64,000 nt of DNA from Brachybacterium saurashtrense (GCF_003355475.1 NZ_CP031356.1:310001-374000); one strand, 5' to 3'. Shown: positions 35,606 to 47,149, counted from the stretch's first letter. Notes: generated by a model not told the origin, from the sequence alone. Program-made: numbers and translations.

Positions 35606-36150
35606 GGCACGTGCCCGCCCGGCGCACCGCCGCCGACTGCCGCCTTCGCGAGGAGGGGCAGGACCCGCCGGCCCTGCGCGGCTCGGCCCGCGTGCTCATC
35701 GCCTCCACCCGCGCGGCCGACGGCACCTACGAGGACCGCACCGGCCCGCTGCTGGTGCAGTGGCTCGCCGGCCGCGGCCTCCACCCTGTGGATCGGCAGG
35801 TGGTGGCCGACGGCCCCGAGGTGGGCCGCGCCCTCGCCGCCGCGATCGACGAGGGGATCGACGTGGTGATCACCTCCGGCGGCACCGGGATCAGCCCCAC
35901 CGACGCCACCCCGGAGCAGACCGCCCCGCTGCTGGATCGCGAGCTGCCCGGGATCCCCGAGGAGGTGCGCCGCCTGGGCGCGCGCACCGTGCCCACGGCG
36001 CTTCTCAGCCGGGGGCTGGCCGGCATCGCCCGCCGCAGCCTGGTGGTGAACCTGCCCGGCTCCCGCGGCGGGGTGCGGGACGGCATCGAGGTGCTGGACC
36101 CGCTGCTCGACCACCTGCTGGACCAGCGCGACGGAGGCGACCACCGATGA
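35602..36150 (+). CDS. mog: MogA/MoaB-family molybdopterin adenylyltransferase
   Basis: 182 residues. It adenylates molybdopterin before metal insertion by MoeA. Motifs: DRTGPLLVQWL, VITSGGTGISPTDATPE and VNLPGSRGGVRDG. The first 28 residues are an atypical Arg-rich lead (ARRTAADCRLREEGQ). The ATG overlaps the moaC stop by 4 bases and the gene's own stop overlaps moaE. Confidence 0.93.
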   Translation: MRHVPARRTAADCRLREEGQDPPALRGSARVLIASTRAADGTYEDRTGPLLVQWLAGRGLHPVDRQVVADGPEVGRALAAAIDEGIDVVITSGGTGISPTDATPEQTAPLLDRELPGIPEEVRRLGARTVPTALLSRGLAGIARRSLVVNLPGSRGGVRDGIEVLDPLLDHLLDQRDGGDHR

Positions 36151-36674
36151 GCACGGAGCACCACCCCGATCCCGCCCGCGGCCGCACCCCCTTCGGCGCG
36201 GACCCGTCGGCCCTCCGTCTCGCCGGGGACCCCGCCCCGGATCCCGCGGCCGCGCGGGTGCGCGGCGCGGAGATCGCCGCGCAGGAGGTCACCGTGACGG
36301 CGATGGCCGCGGCCGTCGCCGATGCCCGCTGCGGTGCGGTGGTCACCTTCGACGGCGTGGTGCGCGATCACGACGGGGGTCGCGGGGTGCACCGCCTGGA
36401 GTACACCGCGCACCCCACCGCGGGGGAGGAGCTCGCCGCCGTGGCACGGGAGATCGCCGAGCGGTACCCGGACTGCCGGGTGGCCGTGGCGCACCGCCAC
36501 GGCCCGCTCGCGATCGGGGACTCCGCCCTGGTGTGCGCCGTGGCCGCCCCCCATCGCAAGCAGGCCTTCGCCGCCTGCGACGACCTCGTGGACACCGTGA
36601 AGCAGCGGGTGCCGATCTGGAAGCACCAGGTGTTCGCCGACGGCACCTCCGAGTGGGTGGGCGCGCTGGGCTGA
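36147..36674 (+). CDS. moaE: Molybdopterin synthase catalytic subunit MoaE
   Basis: 175 residues. It transfers sulfur from MoaD to precursor Z. The core starts near residue 45 (EVTVTAMAAAVADARCGAVV) and has GVVRDHDGG, LEYTAHP, VAVAHRHG, IGDSALVCAVAAPHR and the active-site Lys in IWKHQVFADG. An N-terminal extension of about 40 residues is Pro/Asp-rich and disordered-looking. The ATG overlaps the mog stop. GGAGG is about 9 bases upstream. Confidence 0.95.
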   Translation: MSTEHHPDPARGRTPFGADPSALRLAGDPAPDPAAARVRGAEIAAQEVTVTAMAAAVADARCGAVVTFDGVVRDHDGGRGVHRLEYTAHPTAGEELAAVAREIAERYPDCRVAVAHRHGPLAIGDSALVCAVAAPHRKQAFAACDDLVDTVKQRVPIWKHQVFADGTSEWVGALG

Positions 36675-36726
36675 GCGCGCCGGGGCAGGCCCCTGTGCTC
36701 GTCACCTCCCGGCCACCTGCGCTGGC

Positions 36727-36732
36727 TACGGT
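36727..36732 (+). promoter_or_regulatory. -10 element of leaderless promoter
   Basis: TACGGT, 6 bases before the ATG at 36739. The gene would thus be transcribed separately from the moeA-moaE chain. Confidence 0.6.
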
Positions 36733-36738
36733 GAGGCC

Positions 36739-37593
36739 ATGCGCATCCTGCACCTCACGGACACCCACCTGTACGGCGACCCCGACGCCCGCCACTACGA
36801 CCGCATCGACCCCGCCGCCGCCCTGCGCGGCCTGCTGGCCCGCCTGGACGGGCTGGCGGACATCGACGCCGTGGTCCACACGGGGGACGCCTCGGAGGAC
36901 GGCACACCCGGGAGCTACCGCCTGCTCCACGAGATCCTCGACCCCGTCGCCGCCGCGCTCGAGGCACCGCTGGCGGTGGTGATGGGCAACCACGACGTCT
37001 CCGCCGTGTACGGGGAGACCATCGCCGCCGGGCAGCGCCTGCAGGAGCGGCAGGACAGGGTGGTGCCGCTCGCCGGCGGCGGCAGGATCGTGCTGCTGGA
37101 CACCAGCGTGCCCGGCGCCGGGTACGGCCACCTCGAGACGGCGCAGCTGGACTGGCTGCGGGACGTGCTCGCGGAGCCGGCCGCGCAGAGCACCGTGCTG
37201 GCCCTCCACCACCCTCCCCTGGAGGGGGCCACCGCGCTGCTGCGCGCCCTGGACCTCGACGGCCTCGACGCGCTCGCCGAGGTGCTGGCCGGCACCGACG
37301 TGCGGATCGTGCTCGCCGGGCACTACCACCACGCGATGGACGGGGCGATCGCCGGGATCCCCGTGCACGTGGCGCCGGGGGTCACCAACGTGGTCGATCC
37401 GCTCGCACCGGGCCGGCACGAGCAGGCGCTGGCGCTGTCCGGGGCGAGCCTCATCGAGCTCGGCGAGGGCGCCCCGCGCGTGATCACCGCGGTCCACCCC
37501 AGCAGCGGTGACGTGCTCGGGGACGCGGAGCAGCCCGTCTACCGCTTCGACCCGGAGCAGGTGGGGAGGATCATCGCCGCGGCGGGCCGCTGA
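36739..37593 (+). CDS. Metallophosphoesterase, CpdA-like (cyclic nucleotide phosphodiesterase family)
   Basis: 284 residues. All five metal-binding blocks are present: LTDTHLYG (D-x-H), VHTGDAS (GD), MGNHD (GNHD), ALHHPP and AGHYHH (GHxH). This order and spacing match the class III 3',5'-cAMP phosphodiesterase family. The substrate cannot be read from sequence; other phosphoesters are possible. A single-gene unit bounded by a leaderless start and a hairpin. Confidence 0.88.
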   Translation: MRILHLTDTHLYGDPDARHYDRIDPAAALRGLLARLDGLADIDAVVHTGDASEDGTPGSYRLLHEILDPVAAALEAPLAVVMGNHDVSAVYGETIAAGQRLQERQDRVVPLAGGGRIVLLDTSVPGAGYGHLETAQLDWLRDVLAEPAAQSTVLALHHPPLEGATALLRALDLDGLDALAEVLAGTDVRIVLAGHYHHAMDGAIAGIPVHVAPGVTNVVDPLAPGRHEQALALSGASLIELGEGAPRVITAVHPSSGDVLGDAEQPVYRFDPEQVGRIIAAAGR

Positions 37594-37623
37594 GCGCCAC
37601 GGCCGCGCGCGCCCCGGAACGCA

Positions 37624-37658
37624 CCGAGCCCCCGCGGACGTGGTCCGCGGGGGCTCGG
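37624..37658. terminator. 16-bp bidirectional hairpin
   Basis: Perfect 16-bp stem (37624-37639 with 37643-37658), 3-base loop, between convergent stops at 37593 (+) and 37679 (-). Confidence 0.8.
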
Positions 37659-37678
37659 CGCATGCTCGTGGGGGCGGG

Positions 37679-37852
37679 TCAGCGCCCCAGGCCGATGGAG
37701 CTGATGCCCTGGCTGGAGCGGGCCTTGACGACGGCGGCGTAGTTCGCGCCGAGGCGGTGGTCCGACACCAGGTCGCCGCGCTCGACGTCCTGGCCCTGCA
37801 TGCGCTCGGACATGCGGCCCAGGGCGGAGCTGAGGGAGCGGAGGAAGGTCAT
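37679..37852 (-). CDS. Small protein of 57 residues
   Basis: Begins MTFLRSLSSALGRMSERMQG, an amphipathic helix, then a polar tail ending SSQGISSIGLGR. AAGGGGA lies about 9 bases before the ATG. It has its own terminator hairpin downstream and a 437-bp spacer upstream shared with groES. No family recognised. Evidence that it is real: ribosome site, isolated transcription unit and amino-acid composition unlike a shadow frame. It weakly resembles the ORF at 57910-58074. Confidence 0.6.
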   Translation of the reverse strand: MTFLRSLSSALGRMSERMQGQDVERGDLVSDHRLGANYAAVVKARSSQGISSIGLGR

Positions 37853-37921
37853 GGTCTGGGTCCCCTTCGGTTCGGAGCGGTGGTGCCTCCCGGGCCCTGG
37901 ATCGCAGGTGCTCCGGTCGGC

Positions 37922-37938
37922 GTGATACCTCAGTGATA
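37922..37938. repeat. Direct repeat GTGATA with 11-bp period
   Basis: GTGATA at 37922-37927 and again at 37933-37938, one helical turn apart, in the probable leader of the 57-residue ORF. A tandem half-site for a regulator is possible. Confidence 0.4.
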
Positions 37939-38106
37939 TCGCGCTCCACGAGGAGGTGTCACGACCTTTCCGAGCGCAAGTTATCGGGTTCACAAAAAGC
38001 ACGTGACCTGGTGCTCCGGAGGGTGATCGGCGGCACTGTCGGGGGTCTCCCGCGCGGCTCGTATGCCGCCCTGCGCGACGGGGCGGCGAGGCCTCCGGGC
38101 GCCGGA

Positions 38107-38133
38107 TTGGCACTCGCCTTGCATGAGTGCCAG
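38107..38133. promoter_or_regulatory. CIRCE element 1 (HrcA operator)
   Basis: TTGGCACTC - 9 bases - GAGTGCCAG, a full-length CIRCE with the core arms CACTC/GAGTG intact. It overlaps the -35 element of the groES promoter, so HrcA binding should block transcription. Confidence 0.92.
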
Positions 38134-38148
38134 CCGACGTCCTAGAGT
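38119..38148 (+). promoter_or_regulatory. groES promoter
   Basis: TTGCAT (38119-38124), 18-base spacer, TAGAGT (38143-38148). It is nested between the two CIRCE copies, predicting transcription start near 38155, at the edge of CIRCE 2. Confidence 0.65.
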
Positions 38149-38155
38149 TGCCGCG

Positions 38156-38182
38156 TTGGCAGTCGACGGCCGAGAGTGCCAG
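38156..38182. promoter_or_regulatory. CIRCE element 2 (HrcA operator)
   Basis: TTGGCAGTC - 9 bases - GAGTGCCAG; the left arm has one change from the first copy (CAGTC for CACTC). It lies at the predicted transcription start. Confidence 0.88.
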
Positions 38183-38289
38183 AGGCTGCCGCGAGGGATC
38201 ACCGCCGGTCGGCACCGCGACGACGATCGGCACCGGATCCCGTCCACGAACTCACACAGAGTCAATCTCTTCATGAAGGAGTGAGCCGC

Positions 38290-38586
38290 ATGTCGGTCTC
38301 CATCAAGCCCCTCGAGGATCGCGTCGTCGTCAAGCCGCTCGAGGCCGAGCAGACCACCGCCTCCGGCCTGGTCATCCCGGACACCGCGAAGGAGAAGCCC
38401 CAGGAGGGCGAGGTCGTCGCCGTGGGCGCCGGTCGCTTCGACGACAAGGGCGAGCGCATCCCCATGGACGTCAAGGTCGGCGACAAGGTCGTCTTCTCCA
38501 AGTACGGCGGCACCGAGCTGAAGTACGGCGCGGACGAGTTCCTCGTGCTCGGTTCCCGCGACATCCTCGCGATCATCGAGGCCTGA
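38290..38586 (+). CDS. groES: Co-chaperonin GroES
   Basis: 98 residues; the lid of the GroEL folding chamber. Typical sequence: [18 protein letters not shown], the mobile loop [19 protein letters not shown] and [24 protein letters not shown] lies 8 bases before the ATG. It is transcribed with groEL, which starts 3 bases after its stop. Heat-shock control by HrcA is indicated by the two CIRCE elements. Confidence 0.98.
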   Translation: MSVSIKPLEDRVVVKPLEAEQTTASGLVIPDTAKEKPQEGEVVAVGAGRFDDKGERIPMDVKVGDKVVFSKYGGTELKYGADEFLVLGSRDILAIIEA

Positions 38587-40176
<1,590 letters not shown>

Positions 40177-40221
40177 GGTCATGAGCGGCGATCCGACGTG
40201 ACGTCGGGTCGGCTCGCGCCA

Positions 40222-40263
40222 CGAGGGCGGGCGGACCGGGGAGACCCGGGCCGCCCGCCCTCG
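40222..40263 (+). terminator. groESL terminator hairpin
   Basis: A 13-bp stem (40222-40234 with 40251-40263) with a 16-base loop that can itself pair (CCGGG/CCCGG). 46 bases after the groEL stop. Confidence 0.75.
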
Positions 40264-40373
40264 TCGTCGCTGTCGCCGTGCCACTGAGGAGGCAGGGTGT
40301 CGCCGCTGGTCGGGCCGCCCTCCCGAGCGGTCCGGTCTGCGGCGAGTCGTCCCGGAGAGGTCGCCGGGAGTCC

Positions 40374-40379
40374 TAAGAT
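40374..40379 (+). promoter_or_regulatory. -10 element
   Basis: TAAGAT, about 37 bases before the GTG at 40416; a short leader with GGAGGAG follows. It serves the three-gene unit to 42945. Confidence 0.55.
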
Positions 40380-40415
40380 GGGCTCGGTCACATCAGGTCG
40401 ACGGGCGGAGGAGCA

Positions 40416-41120
40416 GTGGTGATCAGCATCCCGGACACCGCGTCCTCCGGTCAGGACGACTCCCTCCCCACCCGCACCTTCGGCCCTCCCGCGCCCGTGG
40501 TGATCGGCACCCTGGTGGTGGGTGTCGTGTTCGTGGTGATCCTCGAGTTCCTCGTGATCATCAGCTTCGTGGGCCAGAGGCTGTGGCGCGATCCGGCGCT
40601 GCTGCACGACCCGCTGTTCACGCTGCCGCTGCTGATCTGGGTGCTGATCGCCGTCGCCGTCACGGTGACCTGCCTGCGCGTGCTCACCTCCTGGCTGCAC
40701 ATCGACGGCGAGCGCTTCGTGCTGCGCAGCCTCTTCCGCCGCCCCCGCGGCGCGCGCTGGGACGAGGTGGGCACGGTCATCGCCGTGCGGGACATCGCAC
40801 GCGGCGCCACCCCCGCCGAGGCGCTGGACGCTCCGGAGACGGCCTATGACGGGGTGTACGTGATGGACACGGAGGGCCGTCGGCTGCTGGCCGTCTCCAG
40901 CCGCTTCTTCGGCCCGCGCGCCCAGCAGATGATGCTGCGCCGGGCGCGGGAGGCGGGCGTGCGGATCGAGCACATCGACGCGATCACCCCGGCCGAGCTG
41001 CGCCGCCAGGCGCCGCAGGCGATGAGCTTCGTGGACCGTCACCCGAACCCCCTGATCGTGGCGCTGCTGCTGTTCTACGTGGGGCACAACGTGCTCACCT
41101 TCATCGTGTGGGGGCTGTGA
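40416..41120 (+). CDS. Membrane protein with PH-like domain
   Basis: 234 residues from the GTG at 40416 (or the adjacent GTG at 40419), with GGAGGAG upstream. Two membrane segments (about 28-58 and 68-92), then a soluble region containing LHIDGERFVLRSLFRRPRGA and LLAVSSRFFGPRAQQM, resembling a bacterial PH-like fold. A C-terminal membrane segment ends FYVGHNVLTFIVWGL. Function unknown. The stop overlaps the pseudouridine synthase start (GTGA). Confidence 0.75.
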   Translation: MVISIPDTASSGQDDSLPTRTFGPPAPVVIGTLVVGVVFVVILEFLVIISFVGQRLWRDPALLHDPLFTLPLLIWVLIAVAVTVTCLRVLTSWLHIDGERFVLRSLFRRPRGARWDEVGTVIAVRDIARGATPAEALDAPETAYDGVYVMDTEGRRLLAVSSRFFGPRAQQMMLRRAREAGVRIEHIDAITPAELRRQAPQAMSFVDRHPNPLIVALLLFYVGHNVLTFIVWGL

Positions 41121-42169
41121 GCCCGGGGCCCGACGGCCCCGGGGCGGACGGCGCGCACACGCCGCCGAGCGCTCGCGACGAGGGCCCCGCCGCGCCCCGA
41201 CCCGGTCGGGCCGCGCGCCGCCGCGCTCGTCGGCGGCCGCCGCCGCTGCCGCAGCGGGAGGGGCTGGATCCCGTGCGCTGGCTGGTGCCGCGCGAGCACG
41301 AGGCGCCGCGCCCCGCCCTCGAGGCCCTGCGCGCGCGGTTCCCGGCGCTGGTCGATCCCGCCGCCACCCCGCTCCCGCGGCGCTTCGCCGACGGGGAGAT
41401 CGTGGACCCCCTGGGCAGGCCCTGGCGCGCCGAGGACGCGGTGGGCGCCGGCGACGAGCTGTGGTTCCACCGGGAGCTGCGGGAGGAGACGGTGCCGCCG
41501 GTGCCGCTCACGATCCTGCACCGCGATGCCCACCTGCTGGTGCTCGACAAGCCCCACGACATGGCGACGATGCCCCGCGGCGCGCACGTGCTCGCCAGCG
41601 CCCTGGTGCGGCTGCGGCGCGCCACCGGGATCACCGACCTGGTGCCCCTGCACCGCCTGGACCGCCGCACCGCCGGGGTGCTCGCCTTCGGGATCCGCCC
41701 CGCGGAGCGCGCCGCCTATCAGCAGCTGTTCGCCCGCCGCGAGGTGCACAAGCAGTACGAGGCCCGTGTGCGCCCCGGCCCGTCCTCGCCGCTGCCGCGC
41801 ACGCCGGGGGAGCGCCTGCTGCTGCAGGACCGGCTGGAGCGCCCCCGCGGCGCGCTCACGGTGCGCGCCGTGGCCGGGCCGCCGAACGCCCAGACCCTGC
41901 TCGAGGTGGTCGCCGCCGAGGTGGACGGCACCCTCCGCCTCCGGCTCCACCCCCGCACCGGCCGCACCCATCAGCTGCGGGCCCAGCTCTCCGCCCGGGA
42001 CGCCCCGATCCTGGGGGAGGACCTCTACCCGCAGCCCGGCCCCGAGCCCCCGCTGCCGCTGCAGCTGCTGGCGCGCCGCCTCGCCTTCGAGGACCCGGTC
42101 ACGGGGGAGGCGCGGGCGTTCCTCAGCGCGCAGGAGCTCGCGGCCGGCCCTCGTACGCTGGACCCGTGA
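41117..42169 (+). CDS. RluA-family pseudouridine synthase
   Basis: 350 residues. It isomerises uridine in RNA. The catalytic Asp is in PLHRLDRRTAGVLAF; other family blocks are ILHRDAHLLVLDKPHDMATM, KQYEARV and HPRTGRTHQLRAQL. An Arg/Pro-rich N-terminus of about 50 residues precedes the fold. Which RNA and site it modifies cannot be told. The GTG start overlaps the upstream stop and its own stop overlaps the next gene. Confidence 0.92.
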   Translation: MSPGPDGPGADGAHTPPSARDEGPAAPRPGRAARRRARRRPPPLPQREGLDPVRWLVPREHEAPRPALEALRARFPALVDPAATPLPRRFADGEIVDPLGRPWRAEDAVGAGDELWFHRELREETVPPVPLTILHRDAHLLVLDKPHDMATMPRGAHVLASALVRLRRATGITDLVPLHRLDRRTAGVLAFGIRPAERAAYQQLFARREVHKQYEARVRPGPSSPLPRTPGERLLLQDRLERPRGALTVRAVAGPPNAQTLLEVVAAEVDGTLRLRLHPRTGRTHQLRAQLSARDAPILGEDLYPQPGPEPPLPLQLLARRLAFEDPVTGEARAFLSAQELAAGPRTLDP

Positions 42170-42945
42170 CCGCCCCCCGCGCCGACGACAGCGCCCACCG
42201 AGCGCCCGCACCCCGCCGTACCCGGGAGGGCGCCGTGGTGGTGGGCCCCACGATCTGGGCCCGCTACCGCCCCGGACTGCTGTACGGCCTGCCGCTGCTC
42301 TCCGTGCTGCTGAGCCCCTTCGGCGGCATCGCGATCCAGACCTGGCGCTCCGCCCGCCTGCACGCCGGCCACGACGGCCTGGTCGAGCAGCTCCTCGCCG
42401 CCACCGGGGTGCAGCTGCTGCTGGGTGCCGTCGGGCTGTGGATCCTGTGCGGACTGTGGGCGGTGGTGCCGCTGGTGCTCACGCACCGCGCGGTGCTCTT
42501 CGACGAGCGCACGGGCACCCTGACCCTGCGCCGCGGCCTGCGCGCAGCGGACCGCGCCGACCTCGCCCAGGTGCGCTACGCCACCGGCGATGCGGAGCGC
42601 GGGGGCCTGGGACTGATCGGTCTCACCTCCGAGCCCGGGGCCGCGGAGAGCGCGGAGCGGCAGTGGGTGGTGCCCGAGACGGGCTGGGACGACGCAGGCT
42701 TCGACGGGCTGCGTGTGCTCCAGGCGGCGGCCGGGCTGCGCCCCGCCCCGCCGCGTTCCGCGCTGGTGGCCGAGGCGCGCCGGGCCCGACGCGAACGCGG
42801 GAACCGGGAGCTGGCCGCGCGGCTGGGCATGCCGTGGCGGGCGGAGTACGCGCACGACGAGGCCGCGTTCCAGGCGGAGTTCGACCGCGTGCGCCGGGTG
42901 CTCGGCGGGCGCGCGCCGCGGCGGGACGGCGACCCCGCGCCCTGA
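42166..42945 (+). CDS. Membrane protein, function unknown
   Basis: 259 residues. Two membrane segments (about 38-58 and 78-108), then LTHRAVLFDERTGTLTLRRG, a beta-rich PH-like start, and a charged helical C-terminus (VAEARRARRERGNRELAARL). Its plan is similar to the first gene of this unit. The GTG start overlaps the pseudouridine synthase stop. Confidence 0.75.
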   Translation: MTAPRADDSAHRAPAPRRTREGAVVVGPTIWARYRPGLLYGLPLLSVLLSPFGGIAIQTWRSARLHAGHDGLVEQLLAATGVQLLLGAVGLWILCGLWAVVPLVLTHRAVLFDERTGTLTLRRGLRAADRADLAQVRYATGDAERGGLGLIGLTSEPGAAESAERQWVVPETGWDDAGFDGLRVLQAAAGLRPAPPRSALVAEARRARRERGNRELAARLGMPWRAEYAHDEAAFQAEFDRVRRVLGGRAPRRDGDPAP

Positions 42946-42957
42946 CCCGAGCCCTGA

Positions 42958-42976
42958 GCGACCCGCGTGGGGTCGC
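42958..42976. terminator. Short hairpin between convergent genes
   Basis: GCGACCC (42958-42964), 5-base loop, GGGTCGC (42970-42976). It lies between stops at 42945 (+) and 43049 (-). Confidence 0.5.
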
Positions 42977-43048
42977 GATGCCGGGCGGCGGTGCGGGCAG
43001 GCCGTGCGAGCCGGTGCGGGTGGCTCAGAGCAGACCTGCGCGGGCAGC

Positions 43049-44710
43049 TCAGAAGAGCGCGCGCAGCACCAGCACCACCACGGCGCCGATCCCCGCGGCG
43101 GCGGGCAGGGTGATGATCCAGGCCAGGAAGATCGGCCGCATCAGCCGCCAGTTCGCCGCCCGGTTGACGATGCCCACGCCGAGCACGGCCCCGATGAGGA
43201 TGTGCGTGGAGGAGACGGGCAGCCCCAGCACCGAGGCGAGCAGCACGATCGCGGCGGCCGCGAGCTCGGCGGCGAAGCCGGAGGAGGGGTGCATCGAGGT
43301 GAGCCCGGTGCCGACGGTGTGGATCACCTTCCGGCCCACGAACCACAGGCCGGAGACCAGGGCGATGCCGAAGGCGACCAGCACGGCGGTGGGGACGGCG
43401 GCCTCCTCGGAGACCACGCCGGTGCGCAGCACGTCCAGCACCGCGGCGAAGGGACCCACCGCGTTGGCGATGTCGTTGGCGCCGTGGCTGAAGGCGAAGG
43501 CGCAGGCGGTGAACACCTGCATCCAGCTGAACATGAGGAAGGTGGCGCGGGAGATCGACTGCTTCTTCAGGGCCCGTGCGAACACCGTGGTGGCCATCCA
43601 CACGGCGAGGGCCAGCATCGTCAGCAGCAGCACCCCGCCGCCGAGGGAGAAGGTGATCCCGGTGTTTCCCAGGCCCTTGAACACCAGCATCGCGGCCAGC
43701 AGCACCGAGGCCAGCGCCGCCAGCGGCGGGACCCGCTTCTCCAGCGCGTGGTACGCCGCCTTGCGCTCCACCTTGCGGGCGGCCTTGCGCTCCTTCTTGC
43801 TCAGGTGCGCGGCCTGCTCGGCGAGCTCCGCGCCCGGGGTGCCGGGGGTGAGGTCCAGGGCGGCGGACTCCGCGAAGGCGGACTGCTGCAGCTCGGTGAC
43901 GCGCTCGTAGCCGGCCACGTGGCGGTTCTGCTCGTCGGGATCCTCCGCGTCCTCGGCGTCGTCGTCGTCCTCGTCGTCCTCGTCGTCCTCGGCGTCGTCG
44001 AAGCCGCGGGAGCCCAGCGCGATCGCGCGTGCGGCCGGTGCCAGGATGTGCTGCTTGATCAGCCGGAACACGAGGTACGCGGTGATCCCGCCCAGCAGCG
44101 GGGAGAGGATCCAGGAGATCGCGATCTTCCCGATCTCGCCCCAGTGGACCATCTCGAACCCGCCGGACCCGGTGGCGAAGCCGGTCGTCACCGCGGCGCC
44201 CACGATGCCGCCGATGATCGCGTGCGTGGTGGAGACCGGCCAGCCCATCCGGGTGGCCAGCAGCAGCCACACCGCCGCGCCCAGCAGCGCCGCCATCATG
44301 ATGTAGGCGAAGGACATCGCGTCCACCGCCACCCCGTCGAGGTCCACGATCCCCTTGCGCACCGTCTCGGTGACGGAGCCGCCGGCGAGGACCGCGCCGG
44401 AGACCTCGAACACCGCGGCCACCACCAGCGCCTGCTTCATGGTGAGCGTCCCCGCGCCCACGCTGGTGCCGAACGAGTTCGCGACATCGTTGCCGCCGAT
44501 GTTGAAGGCCATGAACAGGCCGAAGGCGATCGCCAGCAGCATCAGCGCGATGCTGGTGTCGGTGCCGGTGTGGGAGAAGGCCCAGATCGTGAACGTGACG
44601 GCCATCACGACCGTCATCAGTCCGGCGCCGAGGTGCCAGGAGCGGTCGGGGCCGTGCAGGCCAGCGCGGATCGGGGCGGCGGGGGTGGTCTGGGTGCGCG
44701 AACCAGGCAT
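43049..44710 (-). CDS. pit: PiT-family inorganic phosphate transporter
   Basis: 553 residues. Both halves of the inverted-repeat signature are seen: FNIGGNDVANSFGTSVGAG in the first half and SHGANDIANAVGPFAA in the second. Ten or more membrane segments. A central cytoplasmic loop (about 225-330) carries a run of some 20 acidic residues (DDEDDEDDDDAEDAED) and a Lys-rich patch (KKERKAARKVERKAAYH). It takes up phosphate, usually as a metal-phosphate complex, with protons. The start ATG lacks a strong ribosome site. A PHO-box-like repeat upstream suggests phosphate control. Confidence 0.95.
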   Translation of the reverse strand: MPGSRTQTTPAAPIRAGLHGPDRSWHLGAGLMTVVMAVTFTIWAFSHTGTDTSIALMLLAIAFGLFMAFNIGGNDVANSFGTSVGAGTLTMKQALVVAAVFEVSGAVLAGGSVTETVRKGIVDLDGVAVDAMSFAYIMMAALLGAAVWLLLATRMGWPVSTTHAIIGGIVGAAVTTGFATGSGGFEMVHWGEIGKIAISWILSPLLGGITAYLVFRLIKQHILAPAARAIALGSRGFDDAEDDEDDEDDDDAEDAEDPDEQNRHVAGYERVTELQQSAFAESAALDLTPGTPGAELAEQAAHLSKKERKAARKVERKAAYHALEKRVPPLAALASVLLAAMLVFKGLGNTGITFSLGGGVLLLTMLALAVWMATTVFARALKKQSISRATFLMFSWMQVFTACAFAFSHGANDIANAVGPFAAVLDVLRTGVVSEEAAVPTAVLVAFGIALVSGLWFVGRKVIHTVGTGLTSMHPSSGFAAELAAAAIVLLASVLGLPVSSTHILIGAVLGVGIVNRAANWRLMRPIFLAWIITLPAAAGIGAVVVLVLRALF

Positions 44711-44788
44711 CGTCGTGTTCCCGGGTGGTGAGGAGGGTGGGGACCGTGGCGGCGCGACGACCGCCGGCTCCCCGACAGGGCCGCCGCC

Positions 44789-44794
44789 ACTCTA
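44789..44794 (-). promoter_or_regulatory. -10 element of the pit promoter
   Basis: TAGAGT on the minus strand, 79 bases before the pit ATG. No good -35 precedes it; the repeat at 44810-44831 covers that position, as expected of an activator-dependent promoter. Confidence 0.55.
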
Positions 44795-44809
44795 GGCCGT
44801 CAAGGGTCC

Positions 44810-46528
<1,719 letters not shown>

Positions 46529-46538
46529 GCCTTCGGGG

Positions 46539-46581
46539 CGGGACCTCGCCGTCCGGGCCGGTGCCCGGCGGCGGGGTCCCG
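46539..46581. terminator. 19-pair bidirectional hairpin
   Basis: Arms 46539-46558 and 46563-46581 pair with one bulged T (46552) and one T-G pair around a CGGT loop. It lies between the stops of guaB (+) and the VOC gene (-). Confidence 0.8.
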
Positions 46582-46594
46582 TCGCGGTGTGCGG

Positions 46595-47029
46595 TCAGGG
46601 CTCGACGGTCACTGCCTGCTCGGCGGGCTCGGTGCCGTGCTCGTAGCCGATCAGCCACAGCACCCCGTAGCGGTCGCGCAGCTGGCCGTCGGAGGCGCCC
46701 CAGGGGCGCCGCTGGAGCTCGTCCACCACTTCGCCGCCCTCGGCGAGGGCCGCGAACCAGGTGCGCAGGGTGGTGGGCTCGGCGGTGCCCAGCAGCGCCA
46801 CCATCAGGCCGCGGGCCGAGAACGGCTCGTCGTGCTCGCCGGCGTCGGCCACGAACAGGTCCACCGCACCGCGCACCATGCCGTGGGCGATCGCGGAGGC
46901 GGGGCCGTCGGTGCGTTCGAACTCCGCGAACGTGGCCCGCGAGGTCTCCCCGCCGAACACCCCCTGATAGAACTCGAGCGCCTCGGCGGCGGTGCCGGGC
47001 AGGTGCAGGTACAGGGCGGGTGCGGGCAT
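46595..47029 (-). CDS. VOC-superfamily protein, PhnB-like
   Basis: 144 residues; two beta-alpha-beta-beta-beta repeats: LYLHLPGTAAEALEFYQGVF at the start and GLMVALLGTAEPTTLRTWFA at the second repeat, with a closing DRYGVLWLIGYE. Such glyoxalase/bleomycin-resistance-fold proteins have varied or unknown substrates. GGAG lies 6 bases before the ATG. Confidence 0.88.
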   Translation of the reverse strand: MPAPALYLHLPGTAAEALEFYQGVFGGETSRATFAEFERTDGPASAIAHGMVRGAVDLFVADAGEHDEPFSARGLMVALLGTAEPTTLRTWFAALAEGGEVVDELQRRPWGASDGQLRDRYGVLWLIGYEHGTEPAEQAVTVEP

Positions 47030-47137
47030 CAGGTCTCCTCGGGCGCGGGACGGAACGCGTGCCCCGTGATCATTCCTCCCCACAGCGCTCGCGTCCACAG
47101 CGTCCGTCCCGCGGGGCGGGAGGTGGGGGAGGGGCCC

Positions 47138-47143
47138 TAGTCT
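47138..47143 (+). promoter_or_regulatory. -10 element of leaderless promoter
   Basis: TAGTCT, 6 bases before the ATG at 47150; no Shine-Dalgarno sequence. Confidence 0.6.
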
Positions 47144-47149
47144 GGGGGC

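Larger units (their letters stand above)
37853..38289. promoter_or_regulatory. Divergent spacer between small ORF and groES
   Basis: 437 bp. The groES side holds two CIRCE elements and a promoter (listed separately). On the other side there is a direct repeat GTGATA-N5-GTGATA (37922-37938) and, on the minus strand, a TAACTT (37978-37983) that could be a -10 element giving a leader of roughly 120 bases for the small ORF. A short A-run (37994-37998) is the most AT-rich point. Confidence 0.55.
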
